The position numbers and the translations under genes were made by a program. From Druceiella hillmani (lineage: Eukaryota > Arthropoda > Insecta > Lepidoptera > Hepialidae): a stretch of 64,000 bases of DNA. Numbering within the stretch: position 1 is the first letter of the stretch; each line of letters opens with the position of its first letter. Under the pieces are notes generated by a model. The model was not told where the DNA came from and did not search any database. It worked only from the letters and a program-made list of their open reading frames with translations. Location: assembly GCA_039881145.1 (NCBI GenBank), contig JAYKKI010000067.1, positions 10,001-74,000 on the forward strand, written 5' to 3'. Shown one piece after another: positions 36,483 to 48,525 of the stretch.

Positions 36483-36518
<36 letters not shown>
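36483..36518. repeat. (TA)n microsatellite
   Basis: Alternating A/T over 36 bp. Confidence 0.9.
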
Positions 36519-36520
<2 letters not shown>

Positions 36521-39500
36521 ATCCTATTCCTTACCGTCGTTTAGAAAACATATTAAAACATCGTTGATTTCTAAAATATTAACACAAAATTAATGACGCC
36601 CGAATTATGTAGTGTGTAATAACATTTGTTTTTCTAATTCTAAATAATAATATAAATAAGACAATGAGTTTCTTTGTTTATTTGTTGTGATTTCACTTTT
36701 CAACTACTTAATCAAACACCGTGAAATTTTGAACACAAATAGCCTATACCATGGGAAGAAATAATGGATAACACTAAAAATTAAACCGAGATCAAATTTA
36801 TTTTGCGTGATTAAAAAATTACTCTGTCAGTGTAAGGAGTTTGAATATAAGTACCAATGTGAATGTAAGTTTACAATAACCTATCACCGCGACATGTCAG
36901 TCTACGACTATCCACTGAATTGTAAAGGCATTTTGTTCTTTTCACGGCATTTTTTCGAAAATATTTTTTTCAAACTACTTAAATATTTCCAATGCTAAAG
37001 TGCAATTTGTAGCAAGATCATTTTTTTAAATTTCATCATCATTTTTTTTTCCATTTCTACACATGGAACATACATAAACCGCCCATATATAAACTGCTTG
37101 AACATATATAAACTGGCCAAAATATGGCTTTATGGAATTACCCGCAGACTTGAATATTTCTTTCGCTGTAATTCTTCTTACACAAACTGCGACGCTAGCT
37201 AGTAGCTCTTTAACTTAAAATGAATGAACCGCAATTTATCTTGTGTTGTATTTATAATATAAAGATTTTATGCAACGTAATATTAAAGATTTAAATAAAG
37301 ATTTTAAGCAACTAGCAACGTCCACTAAGAAAGAAATACAGTTTGTGACTTAGAAATTCTAAACACGACTTCAACACATTTTTTTACCTTATCAGTAAAA
37401 ATAATATACCATTTTAAATAATGTATACTAATTAAACATTACCTCTAGAAGATTTTGCAATCGTACTTACTCTGCACTTAATATTATTGTATAAACTAGA
37501 GTTAAAAAAATATCTTTTTATCAGCGAGAAATTTAAATAAGCTTACTCCGTCCCACATTAATATATTTTGAGTATCCTAAACTGATTCAATACTTCCAAA
37601 ATGCCCGTTTTTCAAAAATTTCAATAAAAAAAGCTTCAGTCTTTTATATTTTTATAGAACATATAGATTTTTAAAATTTGCATAAAATGGGCTATTTGTC
37701 TTATCTTATTAATTAAAATATTTCAATTTGTTTATCGTTTCAATGATTAGGATTGTGAATGATGATTCTTCCCGTGAAATTACTTGCAATAATATCCTGC
37801 TTACAGGTTATATCCCTAGGATGTAATGTATGCATAAAGAATTAAATTTTATGTAACATTTTTGACAAGCTTTTTACAATATATAATTATTTACGAAAAT
37901 GTTTCATCCAATTCTTATGTAAACATTTCAAGTTCGGAAAGAGTTCGACCATTTTTTTTTATGAGATCCTATAGATAAGATCTATTTATATTAAGTAAGT
38001 ATTCGATTTATTTTGCCAGGATAATATAATAAGAAAATATAAAAAAACAAAAGATAGTACAAGTAACACAAATAATTGTATTGACATCTTTCTTACTCAA
38101 CTGGATACTATCTTGTTCAAATGCGGACATTATGAATTTCTTTTCATGACTTTGTATTTCCTCTCTGTCCTCCGGGAGTTAGGTTTCTATATAAAACACC
38201 TTACCTTCCATAGATTCGAACCTCCATGGCTTGGAAATTAATTTTTTGGTAAATTTATTCATTCACATTCATGTTTATTATAATGAATTGTTTTAGATAA
38301 TAATATTCATTTTACAAAGATTTATTTCAACCAAAGTCCATCGTTTTATGTTCAAATACTATAATAAAAAAACTATTTCAAAAAATTAAAGTATTAACTT
38401 ATTTTTTTTAGACACTATATCAATGTAAAAATACTCTGCTGAGAAATAATTATAAAATGCTCCATCAACAGATACCTGTGTACTAGCTTCCTTCCCTCGT
38501 TTATAAATCTCCATATAGGATCGACAGCTGTTCCATTGTGTACACATACATAATGGTAAAGCTAGCGATCCAGTACGAAGATCTGAACCAACATTTAATC
38601 TTGGATTTATTCTATTGCAAGTATGTAGTATGGAATCTTCTACACATTTAATTAACGATTATTTTATATATCTGCTAACCTTTTTATTTGTTCTCCATGT
38701 CGAAATAATTTCAGCAATTTATCAAGTTTTTATTATGTTATCATGTGGGATTTTTTATACAAAAGACCATACTTTATTTTTTTCACTGTTAGATTAAATG
38801 AATAATTAATTTCACTTTCAAAGTTTGTGGCAGAATCTTTGATAAAAGCTTATCTTTCAATGTCTAACTATTTATTTCAAAAACCGCTTCAAAACTGTTA
38901 GTCTCCACGCATTAAATTCATTATCTCGTATGAGATTCAGCAATTAAATACGATTTTCGTTTGAGATTTAGTATTGACGCTTTGAACAAATGATGTTTGC
39001 GCTAATAACTGATAGTTTGCAAGTGAGCTTAAGGGAGCTTAAGGTAGGTTATGTTTTAAAGGGACGCTGGGGGAAGTTTCGAAGCTTTTCTTAATTAATT
39101 GAAAAGATAAGACGTACATATACTGTTAATTATCGGTGCTTATATAAGCCACGAATATAATCTGTGCATGATTATTTCAATCAAATTTAAATTATTCATC
39201 CTGAATTAAAAATTGTTTTTGTTCTGCTTACATTATTAAATGATTAAGTAAGTCATTTCAGCACATAAATTGCAATCAAAGTTTTTAAGTATAGAATATT
39301 TAAATTGGCATTGTTACTAATATTATTTAATTTTTATTATGATAATCTGGCCTTTCCGCGAGATAGTCTAAGTTCTATATGAGGCAAGATTATCGATTAC
39401 ATCCGGGTCTCTGTTAGTCAATAGCATTCGGGTAAGTATTATGTTAAGGAAAATGGTGTACAATATTAACTAGTAGATTTGAGTAGGTCTAGTAGAATAT

Positions 39501-39528
39501 TTCACGAGATCTACTAGAATATTTTGTG
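36519..39528. other. Gene-free sequence
   Basis: No gene is recognised. catatataaactg occurs twice near 37084 and 37104. Two diverged 22 bp copies (tctagtagaatatttcacga and tctactagaatattttgtga) stand side by side at about 39488-39531. Confidence 0.5.
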
Positions 39529-40938
39529 ATATCTATATATAACAACCTTAATTTACTGAACAGATTTTGATTAAATTTCCACCGAAAGAAAATTCGTATG
39601 ATTATTTAACTAATTTAATAAAAATAAATATTGAATATAATATGGCTTTAATGGATTCAGAAAGGATTATCTAAACATATTATAGGCAATGTCCCGATTG
39701 ACATATCAGCACCCAGCCTAAACCGCTAATGATAAAAACTTTAAATCAGGAGAGCATCGTTTAAGAAGGGTTTTTTCAAAATTCATCCTTTAAGGGGGTA
39801 ATAAGGTGTGACTAAGTTTGCATGGGAAAAATATTTTTGTGGTAATTTTGTTTGAAACTTGGTACTAATTCTCTTCAATACAAATAATGTAACATATGCT
39901 TTAGAATTTTTCAAAATTTAACCCCGGATGGTGAAAAAGGGTGGCCAAATTTGTATAGGAAAAAAAATTATGAAATAATTATTTTAGAATTTTCCGATAT
40001 TCAAGTCCTAGTGGGTGAAAATGAGCGGCTAATTTTTATGTAAAGAAAATTGTAATGATCATTTTTACTTAAAAATTTGTATAAATAATTTGCAATACAA
40101 ATAATTTAACAAGCATTTAAGCATATTTCAATATTCGGCGCCTACCTTGGCATTCACCTTCGGGTAAAAAGTGGTTGCTACATTTGAATGGGAAGAAAAT
40201 TGTGATCGTAATTTACAAATTACCTTATATTTACCTTTTATTAATTTATAAAATTAAAACTTAGTGTTAATATTTTAAATACAAATAATGTAACAAGTGG
40301 TTAAGAATTTTTATCCCTAATCGAATGAAAATTGATAGCTAAGTTTATACGGGAAAAATATTTCTATTGTAATTTTTTATGTGTCACTGTGTTCACTAGC
40401 ATTGATTTGGGAGAGGATTGCTTCTCACATCATTTTAAAAACAGACCCTACAACCACCAATGAGGTACACAAGGAAATGCTATATTAAATTCTAAATTCA
40501 TCTCTGCTTCTTTATTTGCGTAAACTATGTAGACACTGTTTGTAGAGGTTGTTAATTTATAATTAAACAACAGTTTTAACAACATACAAGTAAGCACTTA
40601 TTCAATAAAAAATGAAACAGACTTTTTTATTTTATGTTTTAAACTAGAAAACCGATTTTTATAAAATTTTCACTATTCCCTAAGTTGAAAGATACTTGAG
40701 CCGCATAATTCTAATCTGATTAGTAGATTCTGAAAAATATGTGGAAAAATATATAGACAAATATCCATAAATTTTAAAAATTTTGTGCATTTGCTTAGAA
40801 GCCTTAAAAGACTAACGTTATAATATTAAATACATTTAGGTCGAATTTATAATCTCCTTTTTGAAGTTAATTAAAAATGTTACATAAGTTTAGAAAACAA
40901 AATCTTCTACGCGTACAAAGCCGCAGGCGAAAAGCTAG
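39529..40938 (+). mobile_element. Helitron-like non-autonomous element
   Basis: The 3' end reads ctacgcgtacaaagccgc, then aggcgaaaagctag, and is followed by T. This is the GC-rich pre-terminal sequence and CTAG|T end common to Helitron-like repeats of insects. The body contains acatatcagcacccagcc and taaaccgct, an internal piece I recall from the same widespread insect repeats. It then has four diverged internal repeats (39760-40400). The left boundary is placed at atctatatataac, a plausible TC-rich Helitron start, but is uncertain. There are no Rep or helicase coding sequences. Confidence 0.5.
39760..40400 (+). repeat. Internal degenerate tandem repeats of the Helitron-like element
   Basis: About four copies, roughly 130-160 bp apart, each combining three pieces: a hinge such as ggtgaaaaagggtggccaaa, a tttgtatgggaaaaaaatt piece, and a tail such as caatacaaataatgtaac. 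The copies are heavily diverged, with best matches near 39795-39890, 39920-39990, 40090-40200 and 40280-40370. Confidence 0.6.
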
Positions 40939-42064
40939 TAAGTTATAGAAAATAAGACGAAGATTAATATACATACAAGCCATGCGATATTTAAGTGTAA
41001 TTCTTGTTGAAATGTAGGAAATAAATCCAACTTACTTTTCCATAAAAGATATCAACCAGCCAATAAGAATAAAAAAGGGTTGCAAACTTGTCCCATTTTT
41101 TTAATTATTTTTAAAAATTAACCAAAAGCACTTCAACTGAAACTTCTAATGAATGATTAGGTTTGTAAGATATTTTATCTTTTACTGATCGATTGTTCAA
41201 AAATTAGAAGGATGAAGTTTCCATGACCGGGGCTTTGAAGTTTAATATTTCACAAAAATGTAAATGAGACATTAATTCCATTTCGAAAGACCTATCTAAT
41301 GATGCCCCGTTGGATGAAATATAAAAAAAATGTTGTCTTCCTATTTTTAAAAATATATGATCATCAAATATTTTGAACATTTCCGACATATAAGTCTAAA
41401 CTTGCAGAAGCGGTGCCTTTGTGGCAAGCGGACAGATGTCGTTTTATCATATAACAGGCATAGTCTATTCAGACATCGTCTAGTGTTTACCGTCCAAAAT
41501 ATAGTAAATAATACACTACTAGCTGTTAAAACAAGATGATGTCTAAAATTTAATAATTATTTACACAATTAAATACATAAATCATAATAAAAAATTAAAT
41601 ACTAGGCAAAAAGTGCAAAATATTGACAGGGTGGCAAACCCTGAAAAAGTGCAACTTAACAAGGTAATAATTTGTGTTATAGAAAATATATTGAGACGCG
41701 ATACGAATATATTATTATCATGACAAATATTACAAATGTATTAATAATCACAACGAACTAGGAGTATTTTATTCTTATTAAAATGAAGAAAACGAAAAAT
41801 GCACTGCGAGAGCTGTTATTTTTTTGAGTTGAATTATTTTTAATTTTATGTTTTATCACTTCGTTGTGTGTCCGTAGTGGCCAGCATATTGATCTCTTCG
41901 ACAGTGTGTATTTTTTATATGATCCCGAAATGTATACAAAACTGTGATTTGGTAAATGCACAGGGTGCATCGCGTAGTTGCGTGCACATCTTTAGAAAGT
42001 GCATACACATAAGCATTTAAATATAAAATTTAGATATATTTATCAATTTAATGTCAATTTTTAC
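40939..42064. other. Gene-free sequence
   Basis: Nothing recognised; frames of 60-70 codons at 41204-41539 and 41758-41970 have no domains. Confidence 0.5.
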
Positions 42065-42115
42065 TCGATAGTTTTGCTCAGCTTAAAAAAATTGTAAGCT
42101 GAGCAAAACTATCGA
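42065..42115. repeat. Perfect 21 bp inverted repeat
   Basis: tcgatagttttgctcagctt plus a (42065-42085) is the exact reverse complement of 42095-42115. The loop is 9 bases. Confidence 0.9.
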
Positions 42116-42398
42116 TCTGTCAAAACTGTCAAAACTCTCATATTGGCAGAAATACTTACTGCAATGCTACATTATATTGATGATCTGAAAGACACGCTAC
42201 TTTCTCTGAAATTGTTTTCAATATGATAACACGAGCAGTTAATATGAGAAACACGAGCTTATATATGTAAGATTTACATAGTCAAATCTAGTGTAAAAGA
42301 GATCGATAAACCACAACTCTTCGATCAATAAGAAAATTGCAAGAGGGAAGCAAATACTTACAGTAATTATATGCATTAAAATCTATATATTCTTTGGT

Positions 42399-42465
42399 AA
42401 AAAACATGACGTCTGTTTGTTTATCTACCTGCTTGATTGATAAACACACAGACGTCATATTTTTT
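42399..42465. repeat. 27 bp inverted repeat with two mismatches
   Basis: Arms 42399-42425 (around catgacgtctgtttgtttat) and 42439-42465 (gataaacacacagacgtcat...) pair with two mismatches and a 13-base loop. A short duplication, atggttgtaaaa, follows at about 42466-42498. Confidence 0.8.
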
Positions 42466-43479
42466 ATGGTTGTAAAAAATGGTTATGGTTGTAAAATATG
42501 AATTGGCCACTTACTTAATTTTAAACACAAACAAATGAGTAAAGATGAGTATAATTTCAAAGAATATTGCATCCTGGACAACAAAATATGCATCTTGTTA
42601 TCTAACTTCGTGTAAAGATCTACAATTATTCTCTAATCTATTACACATAAAATTATATAATTGATGGGAATGTCAGCTCTTTACGTTGAAATTGAATAAG
42701 ATCTGTCATAAATTATATCTTATTTTGATTATAGAAAAGGTTGGTACAAAAATAATGATAATAACTTAGTAAAACAAAACGTAAATGTAGTCAGAAATTA
42801 AATTAATTTTTTTGCATATTCCTTTAATAAAATTATGTATTTAATTCAGATTTTTCTCCAATTCGAATATCTCTTAAAAAATTATTTCCTTGAGTTTTAC
42901 AAAAAAGATTCAATAGCAGCCACTTTTCTGTATGAAGATATACAGAATAGAATTCGCTAAATCTGGAGAATAAGAGTGGTGTTCTAGCAGTCCAAAACCA
43001 AATTGATGTAATTTCGGCCTTATAAGTGAATGAGGTGACTGAGTGAACAAGAACACCCGCTTAGAGTTTTCTTCAAGTTTTCTATTAAATCACCTCCCTT
43101 AACGTTTGTATTTATTTCATGTAGTTTGAACCAGTAATAATAGTTTGAATCGACGTCTCTCTTCTATATGTGAAAATTCCCCGATTATGCGTTTTGCTTC
43201 TAAGTAACATACTATGCAGAAAGGAGTGACATTTCCTTAACCAAAAACATTCAACGCTCCCCCTTAATTAGAACTTTCCCGATAGATCAAAATGTTTGTT
43301 TTAGTTACGCTGTGAACTTATTCTGAGTATATCCATATTTATTCTAATTTCCCTTTGACTGGTCTTTTACACTTCATGTGTTTTACATGTTGCTGAAGAA
43401 CTTTTAACATAATTTCAAATAACACACAATGGTATACAAACACCTTTACAAAAACATTTCACTGCACAACCGCGTGGTT
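42466..43479. other. Gene-free sequence
   Basis: Nothing recognised beyond the short duplication next to the hairpin. Confidence 0.5.
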
Positions 43480-44060
43480 GTAAGGATATTCAACTAACTT
43501 TTCTTAAGTTTAGACTTTGCACACACGTTTAAAATTTCACGTTTACAACTGTGAATAATACCATACAACTAATTTTTCTTAACTTTAGACTTAAAACATA
43601 TATTTGTATTTGACATTTCACATTTATAACTATGCACAGGGATATGCAACTAACTTTTGCCAAGCTTAAGCATTACACAAAGATTTAACTCTTTGTATTT
43701 ACAATTATCCACAAAGATATACAACTAACTTTACCTAAGCTTGAGTTTTACACGTAGGTTTTTACACTTTACATCTTGAGCTTACATTTTGCATTTTACT
43801 TTTTACTTTACCAAAGCTTGAGTTTACACATAAGGTTTCACGCTTTACATTTTTTGTCTTATATTTTATATTATCCAAGCTTTTAGTGTTACATTTAAGA
43901 TTTTACATTTTACATTTTTAATTTTTAGACTATTAGACTACCTTAGTTTTTAATCTTACCTTAAGAGTTATACACTTTATCTTTATCATTTTATCTTTTA
44001 CAATACCTAAGCTTTCAGTTTTACATTTAGGATTTTCAAATTTTTACAATTTTACACTTT
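43480..44060 (+). repeat. Degenerate tandem array, period about 75 bp
   Basis: A motif of the form (a)c(c/t)(t)aagctt(g/a)ag-tttacac recurs at about 43503, 43576, 43658, 43734, 43810, 43875 and 44007, with a weaker copy near 43935. Each is followed by a tttacattt-type run. Five of these carry aagctt. It lies just beyond the 3' end of the second Copia pol, where that element's 3' UTR or LTR should be, so it may be element-derived. Confidence 0.65.
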
Positions 44061-44256
44061 AAATAAAAGTTGGACCTCTTTACATTTTACAATTTTGCTT
44101 TACAATTCTTACACTCTTCTTGCATAGATACATTTTTCACTGCGTTTAATGTGCTTACTATTGGTAAATAATGAAGTCCAAATAAATAATTATGTGGTGC
44201 ATATTTCAGATTGGCAAACGTTTAACACTATTTCAGCTAATACTTTTCTAATCAAA

Positions 44257-44766
44257 CTACTCTGATATTCCAATTCTTTCCTTTATTGATATAAATTTTG
44301 TTTTGGACAAAGTTTTTGTAAGCATATTTGCATACTGATCAATTGTACTTAAGTTATTCAAATCTACATCTTATTCTAATTTGTACTTAATTTCCATATG
44401 TTTACATTTTTTGTGAAACTCGTCGTTTTCTATCACACTTATGGCACTTTTTAATCTATATTTAAATGCACTGTCTTGATTCAACTCACTAAAGTTACGT
44501 AATCATTGCTTTAGCCATATTGCCTCTTTGGTGGCTACACATGTTACTGTGAACTCGGCTTCTGTAGTAGACAGGGTTACAGTTGGCTGTTGCTGACTAG
44601 ACCACATGACGGCGGCATCATTCTTCAGAAAAGCATAACCAGTTACAGATCGTCTGGTTTCAGTGTTATTGGCGTAGCCTGCGTCGCTGTAACCCATTAA
44701 GTCTGTAGTGTTTGCATTACATAGGTAATCCAGTTCAAGTCCCTTGGTTTGTTTTAGATACCTCAA
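44257..44766 (-). pseudogene. pol: Copia-2 pol: RNase H and C-terminus
   Basis: Open from 44766 to 44503: it starts with RYLKQTKGLELDY, then MGYSDAGYANNTETRRSVTG (Asp-containing box) and VTLSTTEAEFTV (Glu box). The C-terminal block STIDQYANMLTKTLSKTKF reads in a later frame and ends at TAG 44259-44257. Confidence 0.92.
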
Positions 44767-45134
44767 TATCTTATTAACTACGTTCCAGTGCGATTTGTTA
44801 TAAAAGTATATCTGTTCACTTGGGTCACGGTAAATATGATGTCTGGTTTACTTACAATTGTTGCAAAATTCAGTGACCCCACTGCTTCTTTGAACTGGCA
44901 TCATTCATTTTAAATTTGCTCAGCAAATGTTCAATTTATTTAGTTTAATGAATTAAAATATAACTGCTACGTTTCTATATTTATATACCGAAATTATTTG
45001 CGACTGTATACACTTTTAAATCAAAATCTGCTTTGAGTTTGTAATTACCTTGTTCAGTGCATGCTTATCTTTTGAGAACAGCAGTTCATTATCAACGAAG
45101 AGACAGAGGTAAAATTTCTTTTCGTCAACTTGTC

Positions 45135-45640
45135 CTATATGTCCTGATTAGCCTTACTTCCTGTAAAGTCGAGCTTGATTAAAACCAAGTCGAATTTTGT
45201 ATTCCAGCATCCGAGTCCCTGTTTCAAACCGTAAGGTGATATATTTAATTTACATACCTCATCTGGTTCATATTCCAGCACTTCAGGTGGAGTCTTGTAT
45301 GTATTTTCTTTCAGATTACCATATAAAAAGGCACTAGTGATATCAAATTGTATCATGTCAAGGTTCCTCTGAGCGGCTATGGACAATGGAATATGGAATC
45401 GTACCTCACTGTGGGTGACAAAGTGTCTTCGTAGTCGTTTGTACATATCCTTTTGCATAGAGTCGTGAATTGCACTGACGACTTGTTGGCTCGTCCCTGA
45501 TGCGGAATACCCATGTACATCCTATCCGTTTGACACGTTGAGGCTTTGTCGGTTATGCGATTCTAGTTCCTTTCTTATTGACATTTTCCCATGTTCAAAG
45601 TCAGCCGACTCCATTGCTTCTTTGTAGTTTAGCGGCGTGT
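45135..45640 (-). pseudogene. pol: Copia-2 pol: reverse transcriptase N-terminal half
   Basis: The frame 45135-45458 contains MIQFDITSAFLYGNLKENTY with the first catalytic Asp, and SPYGLKQGLGCWN, the LYGLKQ block. Upstream, in broken frames, the KRVIG...WVFRIK-type entry region is recognisable near 45480-45560, and MESADFEHGK near 45600-45620. The second half, with the YVDD box, is only faintly readable between 45130 and 44770 (for example the reverse complement of aacagcagttcattatcaac reads LVDNELL). Confidence 0.88.
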
Positions 45641-45680
45641 GGTCTAAGAAACCTTCTTTATAATATAAGTAACTATTTTC

Positions 45681-46700
45681 TTAGATCAGCTTGGATTGTG
45701 TAAGTTTGTTTCTTATTCTGAACGTTATATCAAACGGTATCAGACTCTTAGTTCTTGTGTTTAGTGAATATGGACTCCTATTTGACAAGGACTCGTTCTC
45801 AGATGTATCTTCTTCACTAGACTCATAGTTTATGGCTGTGTCTCTCACACTACTGATTTGCTTTGAGAATTCTTCGAAGTGCGAGTTGGACTTGACTCGC
45901 ACTTAAACTCCATCAAATTCAATAAAGCATAATTTTTTTTGACATCATATTCCAGGAACACCACATCTCTACTCTTTATAACTGTCTTGGAAATGGATAG
46001 TAAAAATCAGTACCCTTTTTTGTTTTCACAATATCCGACAAAAGTCGCCTTCCTTGCTCTAGGATATAATTTGTTTGCCTTCTCTTTTGGGATATAAATC
46101 AGTGCAATTTAGAATTCGGATGTCACCAAATACTCTCAGGCGACTAAGGTTTAACTTCTTTCTTGACCATTTGTCCCCAACAATTTTGTATTCCAGGATT
46201 CGATTGAAACTTTGTTAGTAAGTTTGGCGACCGTAAACATTGCTTTAGCTCAAAACTGTTTCAGAAACTTTGCGTCGAACAGCATGCACTTTGATTTTTC
46301 AACTAGTGTACGATTCATTATTTAGGCTACGTTATTTTGTTCGTGTGTTTTGGGGTGATTGTCTCATGTTGATATCAATTCTTAATTTATTTACGAACTC
46401 CGAAAAGTTTCTGTTTATGTATTCCAGCCCGTTGTCTGTACGGATACATTTAGTTTTACTGTTTGATTAATTTTCGACTTGGATTTTAAATTCTTTGATT
46501 TTTTAAATGGTTTAAACTTCCTCTGCAAGAAGTGAAGAAATATATATATTATCAATCATCTATTAATGTCAAAATGTATCTTGCTTCATCGAGAAATGTT
46601 TTTTCCATCGCGGCACAAACGTCCGAGTGCACCAAGTGTAGCAGTTGCGTGGTCTTCGAACCAATATATTAAAAGATAGTGTTAATTTGCCTTTTAAACA
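45681..46700 (-). pseudogene. pol: Copia-2 pol: integrase and linker
   Basis: Read in several frames from right to left. KCIRTDNGLEYINRNFSEFV (second catalytic Asp, TDNGxE) lies near 46340-46450. NRTLVEKSKCMLFDAKFLKQ with AKAMFTVAKL follows near 46200-46315. LSRLRVFGD lies near 46120-46155, and KLYPRARKATFVGY-type fragments near 46030-46090. The Ser/Glu-rich open frame 45681-45902 is the linker to RT. The catalytic Glu after NG is not clear. Confidence 0.85.
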
Positions 46701-46834
46701 TGTCACGCATGTAAGCCCAATATCTTTCTTGGATAATTATACTCCTTCAGTATTTTTGACTAGTTTTTAAAGATCGTTAAAATTTAATTGAGCCAGATGC
46801 CGATGCCACAAAAAAATGTCAACATTCTCAATAT

Positions 46835-46837
<3 letters not shown>

Positions 46838-46877
<40 letters not shown>
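46838..46877. repeat. (TA)n microsatellite inside Copia-2
   Basis: Alternating A/T over 40 bp between the integrase and protease remnants, so it formed or inserted after the element arrived. Confidence 0.9.
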
Positions 46878-46949
46878 GCAATGTTACTATTCCATGTTTT
46901 TGACTGGATGAGCAGTACCTACAGTTTCATTGTTTTTACTAAATACGAA

Positions 46950-47290
46950 GCAACCTATTTGAATTTTATTCTTATTCTTTGCCACTGAATTTGATGATTT
47001 GACTGACTGACAAAATATTTGTTGCTAAATCTGGCACATATAGTACATAGCTTAATGTTATTTTATTATTCTAATCTTTACATCACAAATATCAGAGCTC
47101 ACGTGACAGTGGTTGACTGCATAGAGCCCTTCACTGACAGTGGTTTATCGTTTGCCACTTTTATCGTCGTAACAAGTGGCGCTGTGCCCTTTCTGAGTTA
47201 CAAAGGCTATTCGTGCTTTTTGGAGAAATATAGTTGTGCTTTGTTATGTGCATGGAAGCACTTGAGTTTTTGTTCCATGCCTAGGTATCG
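46950..47290 (-). pseudogene. Copia-2 protease region
   Basis: The minus strand reads TTIKVANDKPLSVKGSMQST, a typical Copia protease strand-turn-strand segment, near 47110-47190, followed by ILSVSQI-like pieces further left. The catalytic Asp-Ser/Thr-Gly was not found in a readable frame. Confidence 0.55.
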
Positions 47291-47497
47291 TTAGTTGAAG
47301 TACGAAAAGTAGATAAACGCAGAAGTTAGCGTGTCTTTTATTCTCGTGATTTGAGTTTTCGTCCTTTTTTTTAATCTACATTCAAGTTTTCTGTGACCAA
47401 AATTATTCCAATTAAAACTTTGAGGGCTTTCTGAGGATTTTTTCTGTACCTTTTTACCTTTACTGAATCGGCATTTATTTTCGCGCCCGAATCTCAA
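47291..47497 (-). pseudogene. gag: Copia-2 gag: decayed CCHC zinc knuckle
   Basis: A basic 68-codon frame contains FNWNNFGHRKLECRLKK. It has the spacing of a Cys-Cys-His-Cys knuckle, but the first two Cys are replaced by Phe and Asn; only His and the last Cys remain. Lys/Arg-rich flanks match the nucleocapsid region. Confidence 0.75.
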
Positions 47498-47500
47498 TCA

Positions 47501-48289
47501 CCATGATCTTTGGCTTATACGGTTATGGTAAACGTAAGAATAGCAGTGTTGCCAAACATTTTTCGTATACACAAAATGTATATTTCGAAGTTTGTAACCC
47601 GTAGTCATTACTCTATCTTCTACATTTTGACATTACGCAAACTTGTCGTACACAAATCTCTTAGCAACCGAACACGGCGGATGAATTCAGAGTCATCGAA
47701 GCATATGCCAGATTGTTCTAGACATCCTTTGAAATCTCAGCACCTTGAACGTAAACACAAAGCAACGTGCCTTTAAATTAACTGTTTCGCCGCATTCGAC
47801 ACAATCCCGCAATTCCCCGTGTTGAAGATAATTCTTACAATAAATTTCGATACGTAATAATTATCGCGGTCTGATAATAATTATATCGTGCTTTGATTTA
47901 ATGAGGAAGTTACTAACAAAAAAATTAACAAAAATTATAGAACGGAGAAAAAATACAGTAAATAGTAATTACAAACAGTTTTTGTCCATACTCATATCTT
48001 GTTGCTCCACTTATCATTGAGAGGTAATTTATTTACTAAACATATCTTTTAAAAGAATCAATCCTTAAGTAATGTTGATTTTTCACATAAAGACCGAAAT
48101 ATAAAACTGTACACAAAAAAAGAATATTATATCTCAGACAGAGACACTCTTTGTAGACCATATTTGCAATATTAATAAACAGCTGCACGTATTTTCTCGC
48201 TATATGTCAGAGTATATGTCTTTTTGTAACGTTGCCATAATATACTGTTGTTTTATTTTACTTTTGTGTTTAAAAAGTATTCGTATTCT
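47501..48289. other. Possible gag remnant, then gene-free sequence
   Basis: 47500-47780 is less AT-rich than what follows and could be the rest of the Copia-2 gag, but no motif is readable. Beyond that nothing is recognised. Confidence 0.4.
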
Positions 48290-48525
48290 TGAGTTCTTAA
48301 AGGCTTTATATTATTTTTGTCATAACGTATTTAAATCGTAAAATTCGAAAAGTATTTTTATTGTTCGTTTCATAAATTCTTTAAGTTATTGCCTACAGAG
48401 TGAATTTATATTTTCTGGTTCATAAATTATTCTTATTGTTGTGTACATAAAGGCTTTATGTTGTTGTTGGCATAAAATATTTACAAAATAATATTCATAA
48501 AACATTTATATTGTTGATTAATGAA
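48290..48525 (+). repeat. Weak degenerate repeats
   Basis: Pieces of the form aaaggctttat(a/g)ttatttttgtcataa recur loosely four or five times, at about 40-45 bp spacing. Confidence 0.35.

Larger units (their letters stand above)
44257..47500 (-). mobile_element. Second Ty1/Copia-type element, heavily decayed
   Basis: In minus-strand order a gag zinc knuckle, protease, integrase, RT and RNase H can all be traced across 3.2 kb, interrupted by many stops and frameshifts. LTRs could not be identified on either side. It is more degraded than the element at 8-11.5 kb. Its sequence differs throughout, so it belongs to a different Copia lineage. Confidence 0.9.

Noticed and set aside
43480..44060. 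LTR of the second Copia element
   Set aside because: No matching copy was found on the other side of the element, and the region is periodic.
47019..47294. 91-codon plus-strand frame
   Set aside because: Lies antisense to the protease region of the second Copia element.
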